Part shown: one piece after another, positions 52,099 through 63,892 of the stretch | How positions within the stretch are numbered: position 1 is the stretch's first letter | How the letters are laid out: every line of letters begins with the position of its first letter | Assembly: GCA_963575645.1 (NCBI GenBank) | Contig: OY754473.1 | Coordinates: 2,728,001 to 2,792,000 of the forward strand | From: Xanthostigma xanthostigma | Lineage: Eukaryota > Arthropoda > Insecta > Raphidioptera > Raphidiidae | Direction of reading: 5' to 3' | Length of the DNA stretch: 64,000 nucleotides | The notes under the pieces: model-generated | What the model saw: the letters and a program-made list of their open reading frames with translations, nothing else | Database searches by the model: none | Told to the model about the DNA's origin: nothing | Made by a program: the position numbers and the translations under genes

Positions 52099-52610
52099 GC
52101 ACTTCACATGGCTATTTGTATTTGTGTATTTGACACATTTGGCAAACAATTACCGTGTGTGGACAGTCTATTTGACAAAGTGTTGGCCTTATTTGCCTAT
52201 TTGACAAATAAGGCCAATACCAAATACGCGTTACCGTGCGCTTGTCGGTTTTTTGAGGCACACCAAAGAAGTCAAATAGGCAAAATACGCAAATAAACCG
52301 TCCACACAATGGCCATATTCAGAAGCGCACGCGCCGTGAACCTGTACGGACGTGCAGTATTTTTGTGTCTGTGCTGTGAGCGAGAACTGGAACAATTATT
52401 ATTGAAAATGAATTGGGACAATGAAACAGTGCTAAAATTCCTGGAATTTTGAACCTTGCGTTCTGCTGCCAAATGTTTGTGTGTTTGTTATTTGACTGCA
52501 TGTGTGGAAGGTCGTATTTGCCTCTATTTGCATGTTTGCCTTGAAAGTCATATATTTTGCCAAATACAACAAACACCCAATAGCGAACACAAATACACAT
52601 GTGAAGTGCC
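52099..52610. mobile_element. MITE with TATTTG-rich interior
   Basis: GGCACTTCACATG ends mirrored at 52598-52610. The interior is full of CTATTTG/CAAATAG words and contains the hairpin GGCCTTATTTGCCTATTTGA..AATAAGGCC near 52185. No coding capacity; many overlapping short frames are chance. Confidence 0.75.
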
Positions 52611-53880
52611 ACCATGACAAAATTCGATGAAACAAACAATTTGTTGAAAAAAAAAATACTTTGATACCACACTTAAAGGCTTGGCCTAAAATATTTCTTC
52701 AGTCAAAAAAATTGAAACATTTATTTTTTAAATTATTAAACTTTTTTCACGCGATTTTTCTTTATTTTCATTCGAAAATATATGACGGTGCGAGCGGCAA
52801 AGATAAGAGGTGGAAAAGTATAAATTCGGAAAGAGCACATCGAAATCTATAAAATCACCAATTAGGCTTTTGAAAAAAAAAATTATCGATTTTTTTATTG
52901 TATTTTAAAACTTTATTATAAATAATATTGATAATCGATGCGAAAAACTTTCAAAAAACTTTTTTTAAATTAATTATAAGCAATTTAAAATTGATAAAAT
53001 ATTTTAAAAAATCACGTGACTGCAAACGCACTAAAATTGTTTTTGACAGTTGTGACGTCATAATGGTAAAATGTATAACGCAGTATACTATCAATGGCTT
53101 CTACATGTGTATTGACTAAAACATTATGACGTCACATTATGTTCGGGAAATGTCGGCGCGTTCTCGGAACTGGGTACAAAAATTTATTTTTAATTTGATA
53201 TAACTTTTGAATTATAACGAAAATAAAAAAAAGAAAAATAGTTCTGTTATAAAACTTATATACGATCTTTCCATTTATGACAAAAAAAAATTTCATTCAA
53301 AAGCCCAATTTTCAAAACTCCCGGAAAACTTTCCAGATAACTTCTTTTATCGGCACCAAATGACTGTCCGTCTATTTGATTTCCACACGCTGTTAAAAGA
53401 AGAATCAACTTAAAAATCACTCTGTATATTATAGTCTGTATAAATTTTAGTAGCGTTGAGTGATATACGAGACACTGACAATTGAAAATTGAATTAATCT
53501 GCCACAACGATTTGACGTTTTCCATCACATTATCTCTTAAATTCGATAATTAAATTTTGTAGTGTTGTTCATCAGACTTTTGAACGGCGAGAGCTTGAAC
53601 TGTTAAAGCTTTCCTTCACTTTAATCTACCAGAGATAAAACACATTTACCTTAACAAAGCTCTAAGCTTAAAAACAATGTTAAAGTAAAAAACAAATAAA
53701 AAGTGTTACGCTGCTATATTAATCTTAAAGATAAGATAAGCAATGAAAATAAAAAACAAATGTTTTTTAAAAGTGCTGTATTAACGGAGAGCTCTAAAAA
53801 CAAGATGCTTCTGTACTGGAAAAAACAAACAAAAAAAAATCACATACTTCTAATAACATGAAAATTATTTTAGTGCTCCG
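52611..53880. other. AT-rich unassigned stretch
   Basis: More than a kilobase without recognised genes. A segment near 53395-53450 resembles 36000-36050. Frames of 60-90 codons are poly-lysine or asparagine rich and look like chance. Confidence 0.3.
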
Positions 53881-54205
53881 CCATTTTTGAAGTGAAAACT
53901 TCTTTAGCGGCGTTGTACAGTTTTTTTTGTAATGGGTAAAAAATGTTAAACTCTCGTCAGGACACGTGACCTGATCGAAAATTCGTAAGACGGATGGAGA
54001 GTAGAGGTATGGGTAAAAAATGTTAAACACGCGTCAGGACACGTGACCTGATCGAAAATTCGTAAGACGGATGGAGAGTAGAGGTATGGGTAAAAAATGT
54101 TAAACACGCGTCAGGACACGTGACCTGATCGAAAATTCGTAAGACGGATGGAGAGTAGAGGTAATATTCAAGTTTTCACTTATGCCGGCACTCCCGGAGT
54201 GCAAT
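53881..54205. mobile_element. Possible MITE built around a 77-bp tandem repeat
   Basis: GAAGTGAAAACTTCTTTAGC at 53890 is loosely mirrored by AAGTTTTCACTTATGCCGGC at 54170. Between them three near-identical 77-base units lie head to tail. Confidence 0.5.
53933..54163. repeat. 77-bp tandem repeat, three units
   Basis: Units start at 53933, 54010 and 54087 with TGGGTAAAAAATGTTAAAC and contain GTCAGGACACGTGACCTGAT. Units 2 and 3 appear identical; unit 1 differs by one or two bases, so the expansion is recent. Confidence 0.95.
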
Positions 54206-54308
54206 TTTTTTTTTAATTGATATTACGACTCATTTGACACGATTTAGACATAATGTTACAACTCATCGGAACCGAACCCTTTACTACACCATAGGTATAT
54301 AATCTACT

Positions 54309-54712
54309 AGCGAGTGGTGAGAGCACTAGACTCGCATTCGGGAGGTACCGTGTTCGAATCCCGGCGGAGGCAGATGTGGCTTGGATTTTTTCCTGCTGCC
54401 TCTCGCCGGGAAACAGTAATTCCTGTACCGACCGTCTTGTTGAGGTTTTCCATGGTTTCCCTCAACAATTCCAGATAAATATCGAGATTGTTCCTTATTC
54501 AAGGCCATGGCCGATTACCTGTCGAACTCCTATGCTCAAATTTTGCCTACCTTATCCTATTTACTAAAAATTCCTTCATTCGCCCATTGCTATTAAGTTG
54601 AAGTTTAAAAATTGTAGAAAATAACGGGAAGTGTGGTAGAAAAAAAATAGTAATGGTGCGAATGGCGTCTGTTAAGTCGACAAACGGACGTTCAACGCAT
54701 TATTATTATTAT
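54309..54712 (+). mobile_element. SINE copy with damaged A box
   Basis: Starts at AGCGAGTGGTGAGAGCACTA (A box incomplete), B box GTTCGAATCCCGG intact, full body and ATTATTATTATTAT tail. No flanking duplication was readable. Confidence 0.8.
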
Positions 54713-56742
54713 CGACCATCCCTATTTTTAACAAACTTTTCAATACCCTCTTTATTTTTGTATTTTTTTGTCAGCCTTAAATATTAAATTCCTGATTACA
54801 TAAAAAATACGTAATGTATAAAAATAGATTAAAACTTTTAATTTAACAAATTCTGTTTGAAACAGAAATATAAACGTTTCGTTATCTCTTTAATCCAATT
54901 GTTAAAATGTTTTCCAAAACTAAAAGTTATGATGCGTTTATTATCAAATTTAATTTACGATCAAAAACTTTTAACTTCTCAGTGCTACTATTAAAATGTT
55001 TCGTTTTTAGGGTTTCAGAAACTTTTTTAATAAAATTTACAGTTTTAAATAACTTTACATACCTATTAATTATTAAAGTCATTAATTGCTTCGTTTTTAG
55101 GGTTTCAAAATGCCGTCTATTTCAAAACTACACGTTAAAAATATTCATTGGAGCTAAAAAATTGTTTAGTTCTAAAGGCATCAACGTTATGAAAGAATTT
55201 TGTTTTTAAGAAAAAGCGGAAAATTATTCGTTTTAAAATTTAGTATATTACATCACAAGGACCGAAAGTGCATCAAGGCGCGAAGGGCAAGGATATCATA
55301 CTTTCGGCCAGTACATGAGGCTGGAAACACTGCTTGGACTAGCCGGAAGGCTGGGTACGAGGCTTTTATCTAAGCCAAAATAACACTTAGGACGTAGTCT
55401 GGTGTTCGGGTTTTGAAAAAACGAATTTATTTTTTTTACATTTTTAGTAAGTATAATATATTGAGAAAATACTGTAAAAATTTTAGACCGAAATATTAAA
55501 TATTTACAAAGCTATAGCATATACTCGAGAGCAGCAACGGTCTTACGATAAACTCTTACCTCTCAATTGTTATCACGTTACCCTTATACTCTCGCAGAGT
55601 AGAGCAAAACAATTAACAGAAAACGATGCCTTTGAAGAAATGGAAGGTTTAATATACACCAGGCATTAGTGTAAATATTCAGTTTTATTTTTTTGTAAGA
55701 AATCTGAAATTAAAACTTTAAACGCGTTTTTCTCAAAACTACGTTTTTCTAAGCGGCGCGGGTGATTGAAACAATTGTATAGAACCGATTGCTTTCAGTT
55801 TTGCACAGGGTATTCTACACAACAATAGCTCCGTCCGGTACTAGAATTACTTAATTATAAAATTTATTTCTATTTTTTAAACCGATTTTCAATGAAAAAA
55901 TCACGATTTTCTCGTTGTTTTTTTTCTAAAACCCGCCATTTTGTTATTAATCAATAAAAATGTTTATTTCTAGTACGGGATAGAGCCACAAGCCTACGAA
56001 ACAATAATCAATTTAATTTTTATAATTCAGTTGACTCCAAGTGACGTTATCACCCGCGCTACCCACCTACCTCCATTTAAAGTTGTCTACTTTAGGTTAA
56101 AAAAAACAATTATAAAATGGCGTAAAATTAAGCAAAAAAAAATTTTTTTTCTTAGTTTACGATGTCAGTAAAAACATGTAACAAAATTGGAAACATTGTA
56201 CATTATTTTGATATTAAAAAAAAAATCTGAAATAACGCTTGAAAACGAGCCTGAACATAGGACTACGTCCTTAAATAATTTTAATTTAGTTCATCAAATC
56301 CTGCTTGCTAATTCTTATCCTCTTAATGAGGATAATCATGTTTTTTTTCGAATCCTTCAGCTTACTTATATTGAATTTATTGTTAAAATGGTCGGATCCC
56401 TCCAGAGTAAAAACATATCTACGCTACTGGCGTGCATTATCGTATTGTGTTGTATGTACAGTTTAAATCAGTGTAACTCGAAAAACACTGATATTTTGTT
56501 ACATGGTTCAAAAGAGAAATAACAAGGTCTATCAGAATAGCTAGAAAAGAAAGCTTATTGTTGGCCACTCTGGCCTGTAAACAGATATCGTTGGTTTGAC
56601 GTCGTCTCATAAATAAGTTCATCCCATTTATTACGAATAATGATTGAGTTATCGTCAAAAATAATCGGGATACTGCCCTGGGGGGCCTGTCTGAACACCG
56701 TGTATAGGTTTGTTGATTTTAGACACACCTGACAATTAAGAT
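54713..56742. other. Long unassigned stretch
   Basis: Two kilobases without recognised genes or repeat ends. TTCGTTTTTAGGGTTTCA occurs at about 54999 and 55089, a local duplication. Frames of 100 and 111 codons (54907-55209, 56187-56522) lack domains and follow AT-rich composition. Confidence 0.3.
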
Positions 56743-57912
56743 CAGGGGCGGATCTATATAGGGACTTATAGGGCTGAAGCCCTGAGCCTTCAAATGTCAA
56801 GGGCTCACAAAATTGAATTGTTATCATAAATTTTTAGTACTTTTTCGTTAACTATTGAAATTTTCTTCCGCAGTCTGTTAGAGATTTGCCGGTAAACCAG
56901 TTCAAAAAGAAAATAAAAATGCATTTTATTAAGAATAGGAGGTTGATCCGTTACAGTCCCAATCAAAAGTAAGTCGAATTCTAAATGGGTACTTTTTCAT
57001 AATAATTTTTTACAAAAGGTTATAAGTCGATGATACCAATAAATTATTCTCATAAAGGCATAAATAAATAATTTTTTTTAATATTAATTATTTCTAACTT
57101 TTGAATTTTTTGTACAAAGTTAGATTAAAAAAATAAATTTATGTAAATATCTGTATTTTACATATTTTTTGCAGTAAATAATTATCAAAAGAAATTAGAA
57201 GTAATAAAAATTAAAATTAAATCATTAAAAAAAGTTGAATATTCAGTTAAAATTGTTAAAACTGTCAAGAATAAAAGTTCATAATCGAAAAGTGCTAAGG
57301 TTTAATGTTTTTTTTATTGATTAAAAGTCTCCAAATTAAATTGGAAAAAAATATTAAAATATGCGTAAGACATCGATGCTTTACATAGTTAGTTTTCGGA
57401 ACTGCAGACATTATTTGGTTATTTGCAAAAAATTAAAATGAACAGTTTGCATGCTAGGTTGACATATTTTCCATAAGACTACATGTAAAAGTTTTTTTTT
57501 AATTTTTAACTTTATAAATCTCCTAATGATTTTGGATTTTTTACAGAAAATTTTGTCATAAAAAAATCTATTAAAAAAACTTTATTTCAGATTTTTTTCA
57601 TTATCTTTGTAAAACGGCTCAACCTCCTTAAATTGTCTATCATTATCATGGATGAATTGTTGGCAATTTTTGAATGAATTTTGACAATATTTTGGATAAA
57701 TTTTGGCAATTTTTTTGCGGTGAGTTATAAAAATTATTTTTTGATAAATGTTTAGAATTATTTGTTTGGTTAGAATCAAGATCCAACTCTGATTTTGATG
57801 TTATTATAAATGAATTTTAAACTTCAATTTAAAGATTTTTATCTAACAAAAAGTCAGCCCCCATTGGACTTCTAATAAGCCCTAAGCCCCGAAAAACCCA
57901 GATTCGCCCCTG
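56743..57912. mobile_element. hAT element, family 6, 1.17 kb
   Basis: CAGGGGCGGATC and inverted GATTCGCCCCTG ends, with the octamers ATTAAGAT/ACTAAGAT (56735-56742, 57913-57920; one difference). GGGCTGAAGCCC at the left and GGGCTTATTAG-type at the right continue the inverted ends. The interior is very AT-rich with no transposase. Confidence 0.85.
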
Positions 57913-57920
57913 ACTAAGAT

Positions 57921-58640
57921 AATTACTTAATAATAAAATTATCAGAATATATTTACCTCTTAATTAAAAACTTCTGTAGTCCTATTAACTTTTTAAACTC
58001 AATATTAAAACTGTTCGTTAACAAAAAACTTTTACACTTGAAAACTTTTATAGTTCTTTGCAGAGTCATCGACAAAACTTTATCAGAACATTAAATCCAA
58101 ATTATTGATATATTTAATTAAAAGCAATTTTAAAGTCGTTCATTTAAAAAACATTTAGTCATTCAAAAATTAAAAACTTATACTTTTAGAACTTTTGGAA
58201 ACAAATATTTTAATCAGCGGTTTAAAATTTAATTAAAATTTCGAAGATTTCCACAACTATTAATGAACAAATTTTTAAATTTTTAATAGGATTGGACAAG
58301 ATGCAACAAACGCTTTTAATGAAAGTCGAAAGATCGCAAACTTCTGCCCGTAAAAATGAATATTCTCACTAAGGAAGGCCAGTCAGGCGACCTTGGCTTC
58401 CCCTTCAATTCATAAAAATATAAAATTGAAAGGCTTATGTAATATGATTAGAAAAAAATTACTAGTATGGCAGAGAGATTATCAAAGGTAAAGGGATTTG
58501 CCTACATACAGGCGTAAAAATAAAAATAAAAACATTTTTAAATTCGCTTCAAACTTTTCAGATTCAAAATTGAAATCGTCCATTTATAAACCCACTTTCA
58601 AAAACAAATAAGCATTTTAGACAATTTTTAATAAATACAT
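57921..58640. other. AT-rich unassigned stretch
   Basis: No gene or repeat recognised. Confidence 0.3.
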
Positions 58641-60010
58641 GCCAACGAAAACATATTTGAAAGTGTGGCCCTGTACTGAAGCGCCGCGAAACGTTTGCCT
58701 GTTGAACAAAATTTTGAATTCAACAAAGTTTTCGAACTGCATTTTTAACATCAATTATGAATATACAAATTCAGCAAGAGAAAAGCAACTTTGAAAGTGG
58801 GCACTTGTATTAAGGGCCCCCTATAAGCTTAACACAAACTTTTCAAATTAATTATTTCAGAAGTGTAATTTCCAACAATATTTGAAATTCCGCACAACTG
58901 AAACTTTTATGAAAGTGCGGCCCTCTATAAAGGGCTCCCGTAAAAAAATTTTTTTAACACAAACTTTTCAAAGTAATTATTTCAGAAGTGTAATTTCCAA
59001 CAATATTTGAAATTCCGCACAACTGAAACTTTTTTGAAAGTGCGGCCCTCTATAAAGGGCCTGCCTGAAAAAAAAACTTTTTAAATTCGACACAAACTTT
59101 TCAAATTACTTTTTCTCATACGATTAAATTTTAACAATATAAGTTATTCCGCACAACGGAAAATTTTTTGAAAGTGCGGCCCTCTATAAAGGGCCTTCCT
59201 GAAAAAAAAACTTTTTAAACTCGACACAAACTTTCCAAATTACTTTTTTTCAGACGATTAAATTTCAACAATATAAGGTATTCCGCACAACGGAAACTTT
59301 TTTGAAAGTGCGGCCCTTTATAAAGGGCCTGTCTGAAAAAAAAAAAACTTTTAAAACTCGACACAAACTTTTCAAATTACTTTTTTTCAGACGATTAAAT
59401 TTCAACAATATAAGTTATTCCGCACAACGGAAACATTTTTGAAAGTGCGGCCCTCTATAAAGGGCCTGCCTGAAAAAAAAAACTTTTTAAACTCGACACA
59501 AACTTTTCAAATTACTTTTTTTCAGACGATTAAATTTCAACAATATAAGTTATTCCGCACAACGGAAACTTTTTTGAAAGTGCGGCCCTCTATAAAGGGC
59601 CTTCCTGAAAAAAAAACTTTTTAAACTCGACACAAACTTTTCAAATTACTTTTTTTCAGACGATTAAATTTCAACAATATAAGTTATTCCGCACAACGGA
59701 AACATTTTTGAAAGTGCGGCCCTCTATAAAGGGCCTGCCTGAAAAAAAAAAACTTTTTAAACTCGACACAAACTTTTCAAATTACTTTTTTTCAGACGAT
59801 TAAATTTCAACAATATAAATTATTCCGCACAACGGAAGCATTTTTGAAAGCGCGGCCCTCTATAAAGGACCTGCCTGAAAAAAAAACTTTTTAAACTCGA
59901 CACAAACTTTTCAAATTACTTTTTTCAGACGATTAAATTTCAACAATATAAGGTATTCCGCACAACGGAAGCAATTTTTTTGAAAGCACGGCCCTGCATC
60001 GGAGGCCCGC
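58641..60010. repeat. Tandem array, ~134-bp unit, about 11 units
   Basis: The marker CCCTCTATAAAGGG or a variant recurs at 58921, 59046, 59180, 59314, 59451, 59586, 59720, 59856 and 59992, after two diverged units from 58669. Spacing is 125 then 134-137. Each unit holds ATTCCGCACAACGGAA and a GCCC-TCTATAAA-GGGC hairpin. Outer units are the most diverged, as in arrays homogenised from the centre. Confidence 0.95.
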
Positions 60011-60386
60011 GAAACATTCACTTGTATGTGTGTGTCTATGTATGTATTTGTAGCGTAGCTTACTGCAGGAGTGTGCAGCGCCGACTGGTGGTGTCTCAAG
60101 TAGCGACAAAAGCGCAGCAGGACTACGATACGCGCGTGCCCCTATCATCGACACACACACACACACACATCCATACGACCACGCGACGCTCTACCTACGA
60201 TAGGGGTGCTACGGTCCGAACTGGCGAGTTTTGTGTGTGTGGGCGTCACAGCTGTGCAGTGTGTGCAAAAAGCCTCGCTTCATAACGGAAGCATGACGTT
60301 ACGACTGTCCCAACAAGAGCGCCGGATTTAATTTTAAAGAAAAACACCTTTATTTTTTTAATTAAGCAAACATTTTTATTTCAACA
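60011..60386. other. GC-richer unassigned stretch with (CA)n
   Basis: A CA microsatellite at about 60151-60170 and TGTGTGTG runs nearby. Frames on both strands (101, 77, 62 codons) overlap the simple sequence and have no domain. Directly follows the tandem array. Confidence 0.35.
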
Positions 60387-60975
60387 CTAGCGGTCCCGTC
60401 CGGTTTCACCCGGGTGTGAAAGAACGAATGGGGAAGGGAGGAACATGACTACACACATTCATCTTAGTTTACCGAGATGAATGTTGTGTCCAAATTTCAT
60501 GATGATCGGAGTTACCGTTCAAAAGTTTTGGTCGATAAAAAGCAGTATTTATACTTTTATTAACTAATACATTTTTTTCATTAATTAAATAAAATTAAAA
60601 TAAATTTCGTAAGCCTTAGAAGAACAATGTAGAAAATAAAAAAAAATAAAAATATATTCGCCCAAGGTGGGGCTCGAACCCACGACCCTGATATTGACAG
60701 TCGCATGCTCCACCGTTTGAGCCAGCCGAGGTTGTGTACTCACAACGCTAATATGAGTATATTTAGTCAGTGCATTTCACTTGAATAGAAGCTTATTTTT
60801 GAGATACATTTTGCAACATTTTCATTAATACTCCACTCCTAATGGTCGTAGCGTGATATCATATAGCCTATAACCTTCCTCGATAAATGGGCTATCCAAC
60901 AAACATTTTTTTTTTTATTTGAACCAGTAGTTCCTGAGATTAGCGCGTTCAAACAACTTTATATATTAGTATAGA
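60387..60975 (-). mobile_element. Helitron with tRNA-like cargo, copy 2
   Basis: Minus-strand start TCTATACTAATATATAAAG (60975, after A) and end GGACCG-CTAG (60387-60390, before T). Same family as 26756-27493, including the position of the tRNA-like sequence. Shorter by about 150 bases. Confidence 0.85.
60658..60732 (-). tRNA. tRNA-like sequence inside a Helitron
   Basis: Minus strand: GGCTCAAACGGTGGAGCATG (D arm), anticodon loop CTGTCAA (GTC, aspartate, if read literally), GTGGGTTCGAGCCCCAC (perfect T arm). Aligned to the lysine-like sequence at 27142 it differs at the anticodon and acceptor stem. Probably a drifting passenger, not a working tRNA. Confidence 0.55.
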
Positions 60976-61012
60976 TAAAGAAAAATAGTTCCGATTAAAC
61001 GTGAAATACAAA

Positions 61013-61252
61013 TGGTCACCACGAAACCTCTAGCACAGGGTTCTTCTTTTGTTGAAATTTTTTGTATTTCACCAATAACGCGCCGTATTTCCTCTTTAAG
61101 ATGTTCAACTGTTTAAGGCTTATTCGCATACACTTTTTCCTTCACATAGCCCCAAAGAAAAAAGTCCATCGGCGTTAGATCGCACGATCTTGGTGGCCAA
61201 TGTTGATCGCCTGGAAACTTGGTCTGCAGAAACACCATTGTTTCACGTGCTG
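61013..61252 (-). pseudogene. Mariner-type transposase fragment
   Basis: Minus strand from about 61252: RETMVFLQTKFPGDQHW then PPRSCDLTPMDFFLWGY, with the third catalytic aspartate in SCDLTP, then VKEKVYANKP. A TAA interrupts the frame, after which VEHLKEEIRRVIGEI continues. This is the C-terminal third of a DDE transposase of mariner/IS630 type common in insects. No inverted ends identified. It stops exactly at the palindrome at 61253. Confidence 0.8.
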
Positions 61253-62060
61253 TCTGACACCTCGAATATATCGACATATTCGAGGTGTCAGACATAGACA
61301 TGGGAAAAGTCGTTACTATGAGATCACAGTGACTGTTATTCCGGTTACACAAAAATCACAGTGAAAAATCATCGTGACTTTGTCACGTCGATCACTCACA
61401 TCACAAGCCCGCACGGTCTGACGTCACAACGGCGTTGTTTGCCTACTCCGTTCATGTTTGACTTTGAGCGACAGTGAGTAGTGACTGTGGTGACATGGAA
61501 CGACATACGTTACTTTGGAACGTAGATCTATTGGAACTTGGAGCGACCGTCGTGACTGCGGTGACATGAAACGACATACGTTACTTTGGAACGTAGATAT
61601 CTCGTCAGATCATAGTGTCATGTTTGAGCGACAGTGACTGCGGTGACATGGAACGACATACGCTACTTTGGAACGTAGATATCTCTTGTCAGATCACAGT
61701 GATTATTTTAGACGGCTTGTCACAGTGATTTTTTCATCGTGAAGTTATTTTTTCCCCAACTCTAGTCAGACATTATAAATGGTTCATGTTATTTGTTAGA
61801 GAACATTATTTTAGCGTTTTGGTTGAAGTTTTTAAGCTATCCAATTAAAAAAACAAACAGTATCTATAAATTTTTACATGTCGTCAAAACGACATCTTTC
61901 GGAAAATTTAGAGGGAAAGCGCCCCAAAATCAAGAAAAGTCATAGAGGAAATAGGTGTCAGACTAGGCCTAATGAAGCCATATACAAAATTTGGGGAGAT
62001 TATGTGTCAATAAAATTTTTGCCGACGGACACTCTGACTATTATTACTATACCAAACCAA
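61253..62060 (+). repeat. Dispersed repeat with palindromic end, copy 3
   Basis: Terminal palindrome GTCTGACACCTCGAATAT...ATATTCGAGGTGTCAGAC at 61253-61294, then, after the hAT at 61295-61764, the usual body with GGCCTAATGAAGCCATATAC to about 62060. An (ACCAA)n-like ACCAAACCAAACCAAACC run ends it. Confidence 0.75.
61295..61764. mobile_element. hAT element, family 7, complete
   Basis: TAGACATGGG and inverted CCCCAACTCTA ends, with a perfect 8-base duplication GTCAGACA (61287-61294, 61765-61772). The uninterrupted site is present at 21460. The interior holds three imperfect direct repeats of about 80 bases around GACATACGTTACTTTGGAAC. Confidence 0.95.
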
Positions 62061-62184
62061 ACCAAACCAAACCGCTCGGCCGATTGTGATAGAATTTCAT
62101 ATGGAAATAGTTTAAACTTTGGGGAAAACAAGAAACTACTTTTTTTCCAAAAATTAGCCGCTAATCTACTTGGCGTATAGAAAT

Positions 62185-62590
62185 CCCTCTATATTTTCCA
62201 CAATTTTCCGGCACTAACGCTGAAATTTTGACAGTATGCGGCACTAACTCAGCACTAAGAATTAGCGCAAAAAATATTTCAAAAGTCGTTTTTTAAGGGG
62301 TGTCTCAACTAGCTTCAGGTCAACCTAAAAGGGAACAAAAGAAACCGTCCATATTTTCCATAATAATTTTTCGACAATAACCCAGCACTTTTGAGAGTAT
62401 ACAGAACTAACGATTGGCGTAAAAAAATATTTCAAAAGTCGCTTTTTAAGGGGTGTCTCATCCAAATTGACGTCAAGTTGGATGGGACACCAATAACCAT
62501 CTATATTTTCCACAATTTTCTGGCACTAACGTTGAAATTTTAGCAGTATATGGCACTAACGATTGGCGTAAAATAAATTGTTTTTTGATG
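62185..62590. repeat. Satellite-like units
   Basis: Repeated words GGCACTAACG, AACGATTGGCGTAAAA, TATTTCAAAAGTCGC recur with a unit of roughly 150-190 bases. A 40-base near-palindrome, GGTGTCTCATCCAA..TTGGATGGGACACC, lies at 62452-62491. Confidence 0.7.
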
Positions 62591-62591
62591 G

Positions 62592-63118
62592 TGTCGAAGG
62601 CAACGAAGAAGCTGGTGAGCTGGCGAGGAGAGGATCGTCAACTCCATACATTGGCCCAGAACCTGCCCTGGGAGTGTCCAAAAGTACAGTACGGGGTCAA
62701 ATAAGGGAATGGATCAAAAATCAGCACAAGACATACTGGGATCGAATCTCCGGGCAGCAACATGGCAAGACTTTTAATAATGGGCCATCATGAAAGATGA
62801 ATAAAGACCTACTCCTGACATTGTGCCCTGAAAGGATACCTCCAAAGAATCGGGCTGTTTAACGGGAACTTAAAGTGCAGACAGCGCAATAAGGAGACGG
62901 AAACGGCGCATCATATTATGTGTGAATGCGAGGCTTTGGATCGTAGAAGACAGATAATTTATGAACAATGTAGAATGAGCCCACGGACTACACAAGCTAG
63001 AGCAAGGAACGAGGATACTGGATCGAGTGATATAAGAGATTGGGAGATAGCACAAGAAGTCCAAGAGGCTGCGGTGTTCCCGGTAACAAGCGGACTCCCG
63101 TTAATAAAAAAAACGCAG
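62592..63118 (+). mobile_element. LINE 3' fragment with RNase H region, copy 2
   Basis: EGNEEAGELARRGSSTPYIG then VSKSTVRGQIREWIKNQHK is the C-terminal end of an RNase H domain and its linker. A later frame has CECEALDRRRQIIY (end of a cysteine motif) and NEDTGSSDIRDWEIAQE. I/R1/LOA-type non-LTR element, better preserved than the 40283 copy but with frame breaks around 62793 and 62880. It sits between satellite-like units. Confidence 0.8.
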
Positions 63119-63330
63119 AACTAACGATTGGCGTACAAAAACATTTCAAAAGTTGCTTTTTAAAGGGGGTGTCCCATCCAAATTGACGTCAAGTTGGAAG
63201 GGATACCAACAACGCTCTATATTTTCTACAATATTCCGGCACTAACGTAGAAATTTTAACAGTATATGGCACTAACGATTGGCGTGAAATAAATTGTTTT
63301 TTGATGGTGTTCCATCCAACTTGACGCACA
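63119..63330. repeat. Satellite-like units, right block
   Basis: Continues the 62185-62590 repeat: AACTAACGATTGGCGTACAA, GGTGTCCCATCCAAATTGAC, GGCACTAACGATTGGCGTG. Confidence 0.7.
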
Positions 63331-63892
63331 TCTTTTACCAGTTTTGGGAACTAGTTGCTTGTGAAACAGAAACGCTAGGACTTAATTTCTAAACAACCAA
63401 ATCCACTGACTGAAAAGAAAAGCCCTGCATATTTAAGTATAAGAACGGAAATTTAATTTTATGTTTTCGTATACGTAAATGAATTAAAAAGATTCCGCTT
63501 TAAGGAACTTGACTGCACTTAATAATCTGCATTGTCAGAACTCTTACATTATATAACTTATATAGAGAGACACGCATTCCGTAGAAGTTCACTTAGGAGT
63601 GTTTTTGTGCAATTGATCGCATTACTTTCCCGTTCCATTGACTCTACACCGCGCCGTAAAGCCATACATACAGGCCGTCTCGAAAGTTGTTCACACTACA
63701 CTGGTGTAGAATAGCTGCGGCGAAAGATGAACCCATCGCGTCATAGTGACGTGAACGCATTGCGTCCGCCTTCTAGCTTGCTATTGACTGTTTGGGAGAT
63801 CCATTTGCGTCGAGTGTTTATTTTTATTCTAACGCTATATCTGCCGCTATAAATGGATATGTCGTATTTATTTATAGGAACTATATGTTCAT
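63331..63892. other. Unassigned stretch
   Basis: No gene or repeat recognised; two 60-codon frames without domain. Confidence 0.3.

Noticed and set aside
56187-56522. 111-codon forward frame with a hydrophobic stretch
   Set aside because: AT-driven composition, no homologous motif recognised, and no splice or promoter context.
59439-59624. 61-codon frame with an internal repeat (KVRPSIKGLPEKK)
   Set aside because: The repeat simply reflects the 134-bp tandem array, whose period changes by one or two bases between units and so does not keep a frame.
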